Both the position numbers and the translations under genes were made by a program. The notes below the pieces were generated by a model, which was not told the DNA's origin, searched no databases, and saw only the letters and a program-made list of their open reading frames with translations. Shown piece after piece: positions 1-11,565 of a stretch of DNA of 64,000 bases. The DNA is from Leucogyrophana mollusca (Eukaryota > Basidiomycota > Agaricomycetes > Boletales). The stretch spans positions 1 to 64,000 of the forward strand of contig MU266485.1 of the NCBI GenBank assembly GCA_021014945.1, written 5' to 3'. Each line of letters begins with the position of its first letter. Within the stretch, counting starts at the first letter, position 1.

Positions 1-744
1 ACTACCCAACCGATCTCTGTTGTGTGTTCCGTTGGAGTCTGGGGTGTTGGTTTGTGTTGTTTTCTAGCACAGATCACATCAAGATCGACACCGGGACTGT
101 CATATCCCGTGCAGCCACGCGCCCGTACATGTCATTCCAAGTCTTTTCCGGACGATTCCACATCACTCCGCCCTCTCCATCTAACAATTGTTGGACTTAA
201 CGTTTTCTAGACTCGTCCTTCCGTCTCCGCTTCTCCAGACTCTCCGCCAGTCTCTCAGACCAAACACTGCCTCGTTCGCATCTGTCAGTATGTTGTCACT
301 TATAGTTTCCATTTTATTATGCATTGCCTTTTGTTAGTCTCCATATTAACCTTATCATTTATCCTCCGACTGTCACACTAATCCTATGTGCATAGCCCCC
401 TCCGTTTTCCGGACCCACTCCGTTCTCCGAGTCCATTCCCCTTTAACTTTACTTATTGTTTCTTGCACCGGTTTCCGGTTACTGTACCCACACACGCTCC
501 GTAGCACAGCCCGACTCTGTACTATAAATACTGCTCCGATGTAACCTTGTACTTCAGTTCGAATATCATCTTAATTACCTCCTCTGCATTCCGCCTCTGA
601 TCTCCTCTCCAAATATCCTCTCCAAGTCTTTCCTTAAGACTTCCTCTGACTTCCTTAATCTCTGTCCCTCTCCGATCCCTCCCAACCTTATTCCGAGATG
701 CGGAACTGAACTCGGACAAAGGCGCAGCACATAAGCTGAAGCCA
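1..744. other. Repeat-rich sequence without a recognisable gene
   Basis: No coding region is supported. The stretch is rich in the trinucleotide-like string CTCCG, as is the adjacent LTR, and contains a TATA-like ACTATAAATA near 521-530. It lies directly upstream of the copia RNase H remnant, so it is probably decayed element body or another nested repeat; this is inference from position and composition only. I could not find reverse transcriptase motifs in it. Confidence 0.4.
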
Positions 745-1470
745 ATGTTCCATTCCAAACTCCGGAACCAGTTTGTTTCCCCTTATCTACATATCTACGC
801 TTACTCCCTAGTCCGGAGTTCCCCGGAAAGCACCGGAGGAACTGGATTTGACAGGGACGCACAGTTCCGAGCCCAGACCAAACACATCCAGCGGAAGTAC
901 CATTTCTTCCGGGATGACCTTGTGGCAAAAGGACAAGCTGTAGTCCGGTATGTTCCGACGGACAACATGGTTGCGGATGTCTTCACCAAGGCACTATGTC
1001 ACGACAAGCATTGGAAATTTGTCAAAGCTATGGGACTGCTGTTGCGCTCAAGTGGGAGTGTCAAAACCCATTAACTCCGAGTCATTCCAACGCTCAGGAG
1101 TCATGGTCCAATCAACTCCAGACTTAGGAGCTGCGCTCCTACTCCGGACCGTCCGGAGTCGATGTACTATTGTGCGGAGCACTATTGTCGTGCTCTCCAT
1201 TGTGCTCTGTTCGCCATAGTACTAAGCGAGCAGTACCTCCGCCCTATATATATGGCTCTATTTTACTGTAGTGCACCTCAGTCGTTATCTGCCTAACTCC
1301 GGGCACTGGCTGAGGTGAGTAGTTTATATTTACTTAGGATTGCTACTTTACTAACTGTACCATAGCTCCGGACTAACTCCAGAATTCCTTAGGTGAATAC
1401 AGTCGTTATCTGCCTAACTCCGGGCACCGGCTGAGCTCCGGACTAACTCCGGAATTCCTTAGATTTGTCA
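745..1470 (+). mobile_element. Ty1/copia LTR retrotransposon, 3' end (RNase H tail plus 3' LTR)
   Basis: An open frame ending at 1074 encodes the C-terminal end of a copia-type RNase H. The diagnostic part runs from about 850 to 1040 and includes QTKHIQRKYHFFRDDL, VRYVPTDNMVADVFTKAL and KFVKAMGL, the conserved tail of Ty1/copia polyproteins. Upstream of about 820 the frame no longer resembles the family. The frame runs a few codons into the LTR, which starts at 1059; just before it is a short purine-rich run (AGTGGGAG, 1051-1058) in the position expected for the polypurine tract. The body of the element (gag, protease, integrase, reverse transcriptase) is missing or lies outside the window, so this is a remnant and not an autonomous element. 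Confidence 0.8.
1059..1470 (+). repeat. Copia 3' LTR, 412 bp
   Basis: The repeat begins TGTCAAAACC and ends AGATTTGTCA, so it has the TG...CA ends of an LTR. The same 412 bp recurs at 3291-3702 with 15 mismatches by hand count (about 96% identity). It carries a TATA-like CTATATATATGG near 1243, as expected of an LTR promoter, and two internal copies of a segment containing GTTATCTGCCTAACTCCGGG (near 1283 and 1403) and of one containing GGACTAACTCC (near 1369 and 1440). Adjacency to the RNase H end identifies it as the 3' LTR. No matching 5-bp flank can be tested because the 5' end of the element is not in view. Confidence 0.9.
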
Positions 1471-1615
1471 CTAATCACCTGCAATGATCTACATCTTACC
1501 AGACCATCCTTCCTCTGTAAGTCCTGATACCTCTTGGATACTTTTTGGCGTGTTGATAATACCCTTTTTAGACCCCGTCAACATCGAAGACTCCAAGCTG
1601 GCGCACATCAGATTT

Positions 1616-2912
1616 TCACACTGGAAGAGGCCTGTAAGACACCATCATCGCATCCACATTCTTGATCATGACTGCATGTTCCTTCCATGCCTTGTTGCCC
1701 GGGCAGTATGCCACAATAAAGTGGGCCACTAACCCCTCAAATGACCCCATCATCTTTTGCCCATCCTCTTTGGTAGGCATAATATCAGCTCCTGTTGCAG
1801 TTGAACATTTACCTTGATTTTCTAGCTTCTTTGTCAGATCCTCTGCTTCAGCATTTATCCCGTGAAGAGCAACCACAGCGGCATTTGTAGCATGGATCAT
1901 GAAATTCTTGTTGAAAAGCTGCTGCTGAAATTTTTAAAGGTAGATGTTGATGTTGTTGAAGATCATCATGAACTGATTTGTTCCCTGCATGAGCTCAGCA
2001 GTGTGCTGTTTAGCGTCTTCCAATAGGATTTTCTTTAGGTGCTCAATAGTCATCACAGACACACTCTTGAGATAACATGTGAGCTCGTTCCTGCAATCTC
2101 GAGGAACAGCCCCAACACTAATGTGAAAATATTAGTATGCTGATCATGAACACAAGTGTCTGTCATAATTTGAGTAAGTGCTGATCATGCAGCTACTGTA
2201 AGATGTAGCTCACAAATGTTGCATTCCTAGTAAAGCCTTGCTTTCTCTAATGCTTGCCCGTCTCTCCCTCGAAACCACCACAAAGTAATTCACCACTGTC
2301 CACATCCTTGATCCAATCCAACTCATCTCCTGTGATGTCGCTGTGACCCTCCAGTATGTGTGGCTGCTGACATGTTGCCACAACCTTCTCTCTGCGATGG
2401 CTGTTAGGTGCTGTTGTGAAAACCAACAACAGTGACCATGTGAATGGAGGGAGTTCATGGTACTGAGTCACAAGCTTTCCTGGATCAAGTGTAGCACATA
2501 TCGAGTCCATCATGCATTGGTTTGGTTTTACCTTCAGTGATTTCTTGTTAATGACCTTGTTGCTCTCTTTCAGCACTACCTCCTCTGTGCATGGCCTGAC
2601 GATCATTGTATGCAAATGATCAGTGCTTCATGGAAAGCACTTGTGCCAAGCCTTGTATATTGTCACAGGGGCAAATGGAACCTGCCAGGTAGGATTGTAC
2701 CCCATGAATGTACCTGCTCTCTGTTTGAGAATGGGGATCCCACTCTCAAACAGGAAAAAGAGGAAATCACAGAGAGATAGATTCAAGTGAACAAGCAATG
2801 TGAAAACCAGATGGCAGTGGAACTGTGTTCCCCTCAGTTCCAATGAAGGTAAGCCCTTGAGGATGTTCCCCCAGTCTGAGTTGACCATCAGTGTCTCTGC
2901 AGCTGCAGTCAT
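1616..2912 (-). pseudogene. Decayed DUF6589-like gene (tentative)
   Basis: Three adjoining minus-strand open segments (2912-2628, 2615-2247 and about 2070-1616) read as one broken protein. The last part reads TIEHLKKILLEDAKQHTAEL, then FNNINIYL, then after a stop or short intron FNKNFMIHATNAAVVALHGI. That order resembles the central part of DUF6589 proteins, which are abundant in Agaricomycetes; I am working from memory of the pattern. A stop codon (TAA near 1937) interrupts the conserved part and no complete start-to-end model can be made. It sits between two LTR copies, which fits a degenerate repeat-rich locus. It could instead be a multi-exon gene whose introns I have not resolved. Confidence 0.4.
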
Positions 2913-3290
2913 CTGAACATGGAAGATAAGAGATGGCCCCTTCGGACTACACCCTCATGATTCACCACACCCCTGCTGCATGTCTTGATGTTAATAATAT
3001 TAATATATTATTATTGTGATATTTCACCGTGACAGGGGAATCACACCATCACAGCCTGTGACTGGACCACACCTCCTGACCGATTCACGTCTAGCTCTCC
3101 CTGCGAAGTGGCCAGTGGTGCTATCAGTCGTGCATATTGGTCCTGAAGGTATCCCAGTCAAAATCTACCCCGGGAAATACACAGCTGGTGAAGGTATCTG
3201 GTCTCCAGACAGGATAACTTACTTTTATGACTTAAGCAATGCCCACACTCGTATGTTTTTTTTCGATGATTTCTATGACACAGCGATACA
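2913..3290. other. Inter-repeat sequence, no supported gene
   Basis: A plus-strand frame (3016-3306) of 96 codons runs into the solo LTR but matches nothing I recognise. An AT-rich palindromic run lies near 2992-3015 (TTAATAATATTAATATATTA). Nothing else is supported. Confidence 0.35.
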
Positions 3291-3702
3291 TGTCAAAACC
3301 CATTAACTCCGAGTCATTCCAACGCTCAGGAGTCATGGTCCAATCAACTCCGGACTTAGGAGCCGCGCCCCCACTCCGGACCATCCGGAGTCCATGTACT
3401 ATTGTGCAGAGCACTATTGTCGTGCCCTCCATTGTGCTCTGTTCGCCATAGTACTAAGCGAGCGGTACCTCCGCCCTATATATATAGCTCTATTTTACTG
3501 TAGTGCACCTCAGTCGTTATCTGCCTAACTCCGGGCACCGGCTGAGGTGAGTAGTTTATATTTACTTAGGATTGCTACTTTACTAACTGTACCGTAGCTC
3601 CGGACTAACTCCGGAATTCCTTAGGTGAATATAGTCGTTATCTGCCTAACTCCGGGCACCGGCTGAGCTCCGGACTAACTCTGGAATTCCTTAGATTTGT
3701 CA
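3291..3702 (+). repeat. Solo copia LTR with 5-bp target-site duplication
   Basis: This 412-bp copy is collinear with 1059-1470. It is flanked by ATACA on both sides (3286-3290 and 3703-3707), the 5-bp duplication left by LTR-retrotransposon integrase. With no element body next to it, this is a solo LTR left after recombination between the two LTRs of a full element. Of the 15 differences from the other copy, 14 are transitions and 9 fall in CpG contexts. Confidence 0.92.
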
Positions 3703-4061
3703 ATACACCCAGTCAACAAATAGCACTCCTAGGTACAAAATAGTCTCCTACATATTAAAGATACGGCAAGTTTTAAATACACTACGAGCATTGTATTGAC
3801 CCCCCTTTTACAGGCCACCCTGAAGCAAGCTCCTTGACTCATTCTGGCACAGGTGCCGCTTGTGGCCGGAACCGGGCTTGCTCCGAACCTATGATGTATC
3901 CAGCACTATCTGGTGAAGAGGCCCTTTTGATATATCATAACTACAATATGGTCTGAGGATGCCTGAACCCGATCTATACACCTGAGTCAGCTGTAATGCT
4001 TGTCCCAGGCACACCCCACTCATCGTCAAAAGGGGTATCTCAGCAACCAAATGCTGGGAAC
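3703..4061. other. Intergenic sequence downstream of the Rab gene
   Basis: No open frame of interest. It should contain the 3' untranslated region of the minus-strand Rab gene that ends at 4062, but I see no clear polyadenylation signal. Confidence 0.3.
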
Positions 4062-5030
4062 TCAGCAAGCACAGCCTGATCCCCCATCTACCCCTGCTCC
4101 CTCGCTGCCCTTCGCCAAGTCAATTGTCCCAGGCATACCATCCTCTTCTCCTCTTTCACCACTGAGGTCAGGAGTAACAGGTGCCCACAGGTCGGGTGTA
4201 TCGAGTATCCTCCCAACAACGTCCTCAAAGGCCTCGCGCACACCGACAGCCGTCTTTGCGCTCGCTTCGACAAAGAGGGCGTTTTGTCGCTTTGCGAAGG
4301 CAGCGCCCTCCGCGGTGGGCACTTGACGGGAGTGTTCCTAATGGCATGCGTTCATCACCAATGTAGTGCGCAAACAACGGTAGGGCGTGGGATTGAGAAA
4401 CAGACCTTGTCCAGCTTATTTCCAACTATGATCCTCACAACCGAGCTGGGCACGTATGTCTCGATCTCGGAAAACCACTTTGGAAGTGCGTCGAAAGTTT
4501 CTCGATTGGCCACATCGTAGACTGGCAGGTTACGTTAGCTGTTCACGAATACGATCTGGAAGCACGGAGGGTCGTATCATTTACCAAGTATTATGCCCTG
4601 GGCGCCTCGGTAGTATGACGATGTAATCGTTCGGAAACGCTCCTGACCCGCAGTGTCCTTCCGATGCAGTGATCAGTTTGGCGATATTACAGGCACAACA
4701 ATGACTTGGAGACTGACCCATATACTAAGCTTCACTTTCCGTCCATTCACCTCCATTTTGTGCACCTGAGAAACCCATGAGCATCACTCCTCCTATGAAG
4801 GCCCGTTCGCCATGGTCTCCATAGGCCATGAATCAGCCGAAAGTGACTGTACGCACTCGAAAATCCACTCCGATAGTCGCGCTTGCCTCGTCTTCAGGGA
4901 TCCATTGCTCGTCGGAAAAACGTAGCAATAGGCTGCTCTTGCCTACTGAAGCATTGCCGATTAGCAGGAGCTTGACGTTCACAGGTGTTGTTGAAGTCGA
5001 AACAGAGTGTCTCTTGTCTGCTGGTGGCAT
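4062..5030 (-). CDS. Rab18-type small GTPase
   Basis: A Ras-superfamily GTPase that cycles between GTP- and GDP-bound forms on membranes; Rab18 relatives act at the ER and lipid droplets and in secretory traffic. Five exons rebuild one frame of 228 residues: 5030-4857, 4765-4718, 4657-4585, 4521-4406, 4337-4062. The P-loop is GNASVGKSS, the switch I end is [10 protein letters not shown], the G3 box is [10 protein letters not shown], the G4 box is NKLDK and the G5 box is [21 protein letters not shown] and [12 protein letters not shown] are Rab18-like. The protein ends GSGCAC, a CXC double-geranylgeranylation signal. Intron 2 uses a GTCAGT donor. Rab18 is preferred over Rab1/Ypt1 because of the VHKMEV segment, but the exact subfamily would need a tree. 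Confidence 0.93.
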
Positions 5031-5433
5031 GGTAGTCGACAAACACAATGCAGCGGAAGTCAGAAGATACGTTTGGTCTAGCAGTGCCCTGGCAGCCCTG
5101 GAGTTGGTGAGGAAGTGGTGAGGCAATCGACCGGCTGCATCGAGGGCGCTCCAAAACTGGACTCATACAGTATTGGCTATACTTAAGTACATATAATTCA
5201 CGCACTGAAGTACTGGCGTCAAATACATACTTAACATACAGTATACATTGATGGTTTAAGACGACAAACGAGATTCAAACAGTCCAACCATCCGAAAATC
5301 GATCGAACCATCATTGTACGAATACTTGCCATTCCTTGGGCGCTATTGGGCGTCCTCGGCCGCCATGTAGGACCAAGAAAGCCAAAACGCCACGGTCACG
5401 GAGCCCCTCCCATATTCCAAGTGAAAAATCTGT
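5031..5433. other. Intergenic: Rab promoter side and CFIm25 3' side
   Basis: No gene is supported. The part next to 5030 must hold the promoter of the minus-strand Rab gene, and the part next to 5434 the 3' end of the minus-strand CFIm25 transcript. No TATA box or other element stands out. Confidence 0.35.
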
Positions 5434-6452
<1,019 letters not shown>

Positions 6453-6762
6453 GTTGGTTCACTTATGAAATATTATCCTCCCGTCGCGGACTTGTGAACA
6501 TTGTGGCACCGGACATTCGACTTCGGCAATAACGGCATTCCTTGGCTGCAACCGGCCGGCAGAGTATCCGTTTATAACCTCATGGAGCCGCAAGTCCCGC
6601 GTTATCTGAGAGTACCCCTCTATTTTACTTTTTAACATAACCATGTCCAAGGACGGTATATAGAGGCAGAGAGTAATACAAAGCCCCTCATCCTCCACAC
6701 AAGGGTCCGGTGTCACACGCAATCCCATTTCGCAGCAAACCGTTCGTGCACTCAGCGGGATC
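6453..6762. promoter_or_regulatory. Divergent promoter region, CFIm25 / SulP transporter
   Basis: The 310 bases between two divergent start codons (6452 minus, 6763 plus) must carry the promoters of both genes. I see no canonical TATA box; a TATATAG-like run occurs near 6657-6663 on the plus strand, about 100 bases upstream of the SulP start. The call rests on position. Confidence 0.5.
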
Positions 6763-9700
6763 ATGTCATTCGTCATCGGCAAGCCTGTGGCACAAGAAGG
6801 CCCAGGTTCACCTCGAACAGGAGCAGACATTCCCAACCCTAACAGCAGATACGCGAACGGAAACATAAATTGCGCGAATGAGCGCGATTTTATGCACCCG
6901 GTCTCACCACCACAAGACGATTCGCCGTTGAGAAGGGCTGGGTACGTATTTTGCGCCGTAACCAGTCACCTGGTTATGTTTCTGATCCTATCACCTCCTA
7001 ACCTTCTCTATTATGTCCCAGTTTATTGCAGCCAAGGAGTTATGTCTCCTCAAATTCTTCTCGTGCTTCTGCACACCCACGTTCACAGGGAGACATTCGC
7101 GCAAGTACTGTTCAACTTTCGAGCATGCTCCTAGCATCACACCCCTCATCACGAGGCCTGCCATGGATTCGAGAGCTACCAACCCCCCTGCCTGAGCGTT
7201 CCAATGATGCCTCCGCGCCTTCTCGCGAGTCGTTCATTTTCCCAGCTGCAGATGCCCCCCCACCTCCTCATGGACCAGCATCAACTCACTCCACGCCACT
7301 AGCAACCTCCTTCGCGCCCTCATCTCACTTTACAAAAGGTAGTCCTCGCTTCTCATCCGAAGTCTCCGACCTCTCCATATCTACTTCCACTTTTGAACCG
7401 TCCACCAACGCAACAAGGACACCTACTTCAAATGCAGGGATGTCAATGTCAAGAGACAAAATTGCATCGCCCGTTGCGCCGTCGGGCCTCTCTATTCTCC
7501 TTGCGCGGCAAAATCCAATGTCTGAACCTGGAGACGGGGGTGACACTCCCACGGGTCCTCGGTCGCTAAGCCCTACGCCCACACCCACGGCAGAATGTCC
7601 ACAGTATTTCTCCCCTTTGACAGCACAAATCACACAGCCCGTATCCGCGCCATCTGAACAGGGACGATTGGAACGTGACCTTGAACGCACTTCTCCAAAT
7701 CACACCCCAGACCGTGAAGGACATCACGCAACTGAGTCGAGCCCACTTCTCGCACGTTCACCCCCACCAAACGGACACCCTACCTACACCAATGGACACG
7801 GTCTTCCTCCCAAACCTATCAGCAGAGTCGGAAGTCTCTTCTCTCTCATCAGACTGGCAGATCACTTCCGCGATGTCCACCCACAGCAAATTGGTAACAC
7901 GGTACTGAAGTCGCTACCTGCCGTCGTGCTGGGGACCCTTCTCAACATACTGGATGGTGTTTCTTGTGAGTTTTACGAACTGCATAAGTTTCCTCGTCGC
8001 CATAATGCGGGCAACAGATGGAATGATAATATTCCCTGCTTTCGGTGTTTTCGCCGATCTGGGTAGTATGGGTGTTTCGATGTTTTTTGCCTCGTAAGTG
8101 GTTTTCAAGTTTGCAGATAGCCTAACTTCTATTCTCACATGACGACGCGGCAGCACCGTTATCGCACAGCTTGTATACACCTTTGGTGGGAGCAGCTTCG
8201 CTGGGGCCAATGGCAGCATGATGATCGAAGTTGTCGTGAGTTACTTGCCTTTCTATGTCTCGCACACGATCCTGGTCTCATTTCATGCTTCTCGGACAGC
8301 CATTCTTCCACATCCTCGCAACAACCATTGCACGCGATATAGGGGAAGAAAACGTTCGGGAAGTCATAACCACTACTCTTGCGGCCTACGCGCTTTCTTC
8401 TCTCCTAACCGGTTCGTCTCTTTCTTCATCTCGTCTAACGCCGACGTCAAGTTTTGGGTAAACAGGCCTCGCCTTCTTCCTTCTCGGAGCCCTTCGTCTT
8501 GGTGTCCTAATAGGATTCTTTCCCAGACATATTCTTGTTGGGTATGGTTGCGAATGCTACATCTCTCTCCCTACTCATTTTTATGATCGTATCTCCAGGT
8601 GTATAGGTGGTGTTGGAGTGTTCCTCATTCTCACAGGGTAGGTCTTCACAATCCTGCCGCTCGCGTTTCCATTCCTCGTGTTCCTCTTGCTCTGACATTG
8701 CTCTTATCCGCACAGATTAACTGTAGCCACTCGCCTCCCATCTGATTCACTAGAGCCCTCGCTCGACACCCTCCGTTACTTCTTCTTCAACACCCACGCC
8801 CTGACATTATGGATTCCTCCATCTGCGCTCGCAGTTCTGTTAAGGGTGATCACTGCGAGATGGAAACACCAACTCGTTTTCCCAGTCTGTGAGTTTCGAT
8901 GTCGCATCCTGCTGCATAGTGAGTGTTAATGGGCCTTTAGACTTTTTGATTATACCAGTGCTGTTCTATGTCGTCGTCACTGCAGCGAGGCTCGATCTCC
9001 GCACTTTGCGCGACGAAGGTTGGCTATTTGAGTCCACAGAGGGAACTGGGGGACACGAGAACAGGTGGTATACGTTTTATTCTTACTATGGTAGGTGTGG
9101 CGAAATGGGATTTTGGAAGACCAGGATCTGAAGCACATAAATATCTTCCTACAGATTTCAAAACCATTAGATTGTGGCCGTTGTGGGCTACACTTCCGAC
9201 ACAATTCGCACTGTAAGTGGACTCGACTTTTTGTCAATCATGGACTCCATATTTTGATTCACCAGATTGTTTTTCAATATCCTCCATCCACCTCTCAACG
9301 TTCCTGCTTTGTGTGCGTTGCCTGTTTGGCTGGGTGACAGTATACTGACTATGATGTGGTATGGGATTACTATTGTAGCCGTGTCTCTGGACGAAGACAT
9401 CGATACAAACAGAGAGCTCGTCGGACATGGATACTCGAATTTTCTCGCTGGCCTTCTGGGCACTGTGTGAGCTTCTGTCCCAGCGAAGTGTAGCTAAGAC
9501 CGAAACAAAATCCCACAGACCGAACTACCTCGTCTACGTGAACACGCTCTTGTTGGTCTTTTGTTCGTTTTGTGAAGCAAAAACTGACTTCAATTGGTGT
9601 GATACCAGGTTTTATCGAGTAGGCGGCGGCAATCGAATAGCTGGGCTCCTCCTCGCGATGGCAACCTTCATTCTTTTGACCATCGGCACAGCGCCTATTG

Positions 9701-11431
9701 CCTATATCCGTGAGTTGCCCCTCTAAAACTACATCGGAGACAGTTTTCTCACTTTATTTTCTTGAAGCCGTGATGGTCGTTAGTTCACTGATATTCGTTT
9801 TGGGAATTGATCTAGTGAAAGAGGCCCTTTGGGACACCAGGCACAGAGTGAGTAGGTGCGTACTTTGAAAGTCATCATCAAGGCGTGAGCGAGCATATTA
9901 AATCCTCCGATGTCAGGATGGAGTACATCACAATCATCAGCATCATGGTTTGCATGACTGTCTGGGATTTCGTCATCGGAGTATTGTTCGGAATTGTTGT
10001 AAGCTGTAAGCAATCAGTGCTCTTACATTGAACAAGTACAATGTTGAAGGGTCTTTCAGGTTTCTTTTTCGTGGTACAGAACTCGCAACGTCGAAGCATC
10101 CGGGCGTGCTACGCAGGAGATGCTGTCATGTCTACTGTCCGTCGGCCAGCAGCACACAGAGCGTATATTCGCGAAGTCGCGAAGCAAACAAGAATTCTAC
10201 GACTTCAAGGCATGCTCGGCTCCGCTTATTTACCAGTCATCATCGCTCACGCGGCTTCTTCCAGGTTTTCTCTTCTTTGGAACCATTTCCCATGTTGAAG
10301 ATACACTACGGAACATCGTTGGAGACCCCGCCTGGCAACGCGACCCTGTGCGCTTTGTTGTGGTCGACCTTTCGCTGGTAGCTGGCGTTGATATGTCTTC
10401 GGCCGAGGCCTTCGTTCGCGTTCAACGCCTGCTGGTCGCTAAAGGCGTTGTACTGGTATTTTGCGGCGCTTCGGGAGACTCCACTGTGATCCAAGCTTTG
10501 AGCAGTGTTGGGGTGCTGGAAGAGGCTTACGTGGAAGTTTTTGAGACGTTTAGTGATGCGATGGAATGTAAGTCAAGGAATCCTACCCCACCTTGTTCGA
10601 CGCCGGACTTAACATCTTTATTTTTCAGGGACAGAAAACGCATATTTGCGTGCCTGGTTTCGATCACAGAAGAATGAGACCATTCCTATTCGTGCGCAGG
10701 GGTTATTTTGATCTCGTCCTCGCATTAAACTGCGTTTTAGTTCTTCAAGGTCGACAGGATGTTGACATGAGGTTCGATCACTCGTTGGCTGGGTCTCCGA
10801 GATGCATGCAGCTCCGAGACGTTGGCGACCGTACCATAGCCCGTGGTTCGTCCCATTCCTCAGCTTCTCATATTTAAGCGCCACCTTCTGATTCGGTGGC
10901 AGAATATCTCGCTGATGAAATGTCGTCCGAACCAAACAAGACGCTGCTTAAAGTATTCTCTTCGTATGACGATGTCGATTGCGAAAGTCTCCTCAAACTT
11001 GCTTGCTACTTCGAACGCATTTCTGTTTCAGCAGAGCACGTCTTATGGGAAAGGGACGATGACGCGGATGGTCTATACATCATCGAATCAGGCACTTTGC
11101 GGGCGTCGTACAAGTTTTCTGAGCACTCCGCTGCTTTTGAGGAGTCCATGGTATCTGGTGCGCTTGCTGGAGAAATGTCGGCGCTATCAGGGTTGCCTCG
11201 CAATGCTAGGGTTGTTGTTGAGCAGCCTGCCGTATTGTGGAAGCTGTCTCTGGAAAGCATGTGCCGCCTTGAAGCAGATCACCCGTTTCTCGCGAAGAAA
11301 TTTGTACAGCTAGTTTTGAAAGGTCCGTTACTTGTTTAGTTCAACGGATGCAGAACTGATAGCTTCGCACTCCCTCTGCAGCTGCAAAGGTCGACAATGA
11401 TATACTCTTGGCTGCACTGGCGACCAGATGA
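6763..11431 (+). CDS. SulP-family transporter with STAS and cyclic-nucleotide-binding-like domains (Vsb1/YGR125W-like)
   Basis: A large multi-pass membrane protein. Yeast YGR125W (Vsb1), with this architecture, is a vacuolar membrane protein linked to basic amino acid storage; animal and plant SulP proteins carry sulfate or other anions. Exon 1 (6763-6941) and exon 2 (from 7022) encode a Ser/Pro-rich disordered N-terminus of about 350 residues. The transporter core starts near 7900 ([20 protein letters not shown]) and continues through many short exons to about 10050. A STAS domain follows (10260-10570: [20 protein letters not shown]). Near 10910-11320 is a cyclic-nucleotide-binding fold ([33 protein letters not shown]). 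The final exon ends at the TGA at 11431. Not every exon edge in the core was fixed. The substrate is inferred only from family. Confidence 0.88.
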
Positions 11432-11565
11432 ACGAGTACGGTGCATGTAATCAACAACATTTGGAGAGCATATTACATACGTAGTAGAACTTGAATACAC
11501 GCAAGCAGAGCACATACAACAGGCGACGACTATACACTCCAGGCGGCAACGGTGGCCGACCGTTT

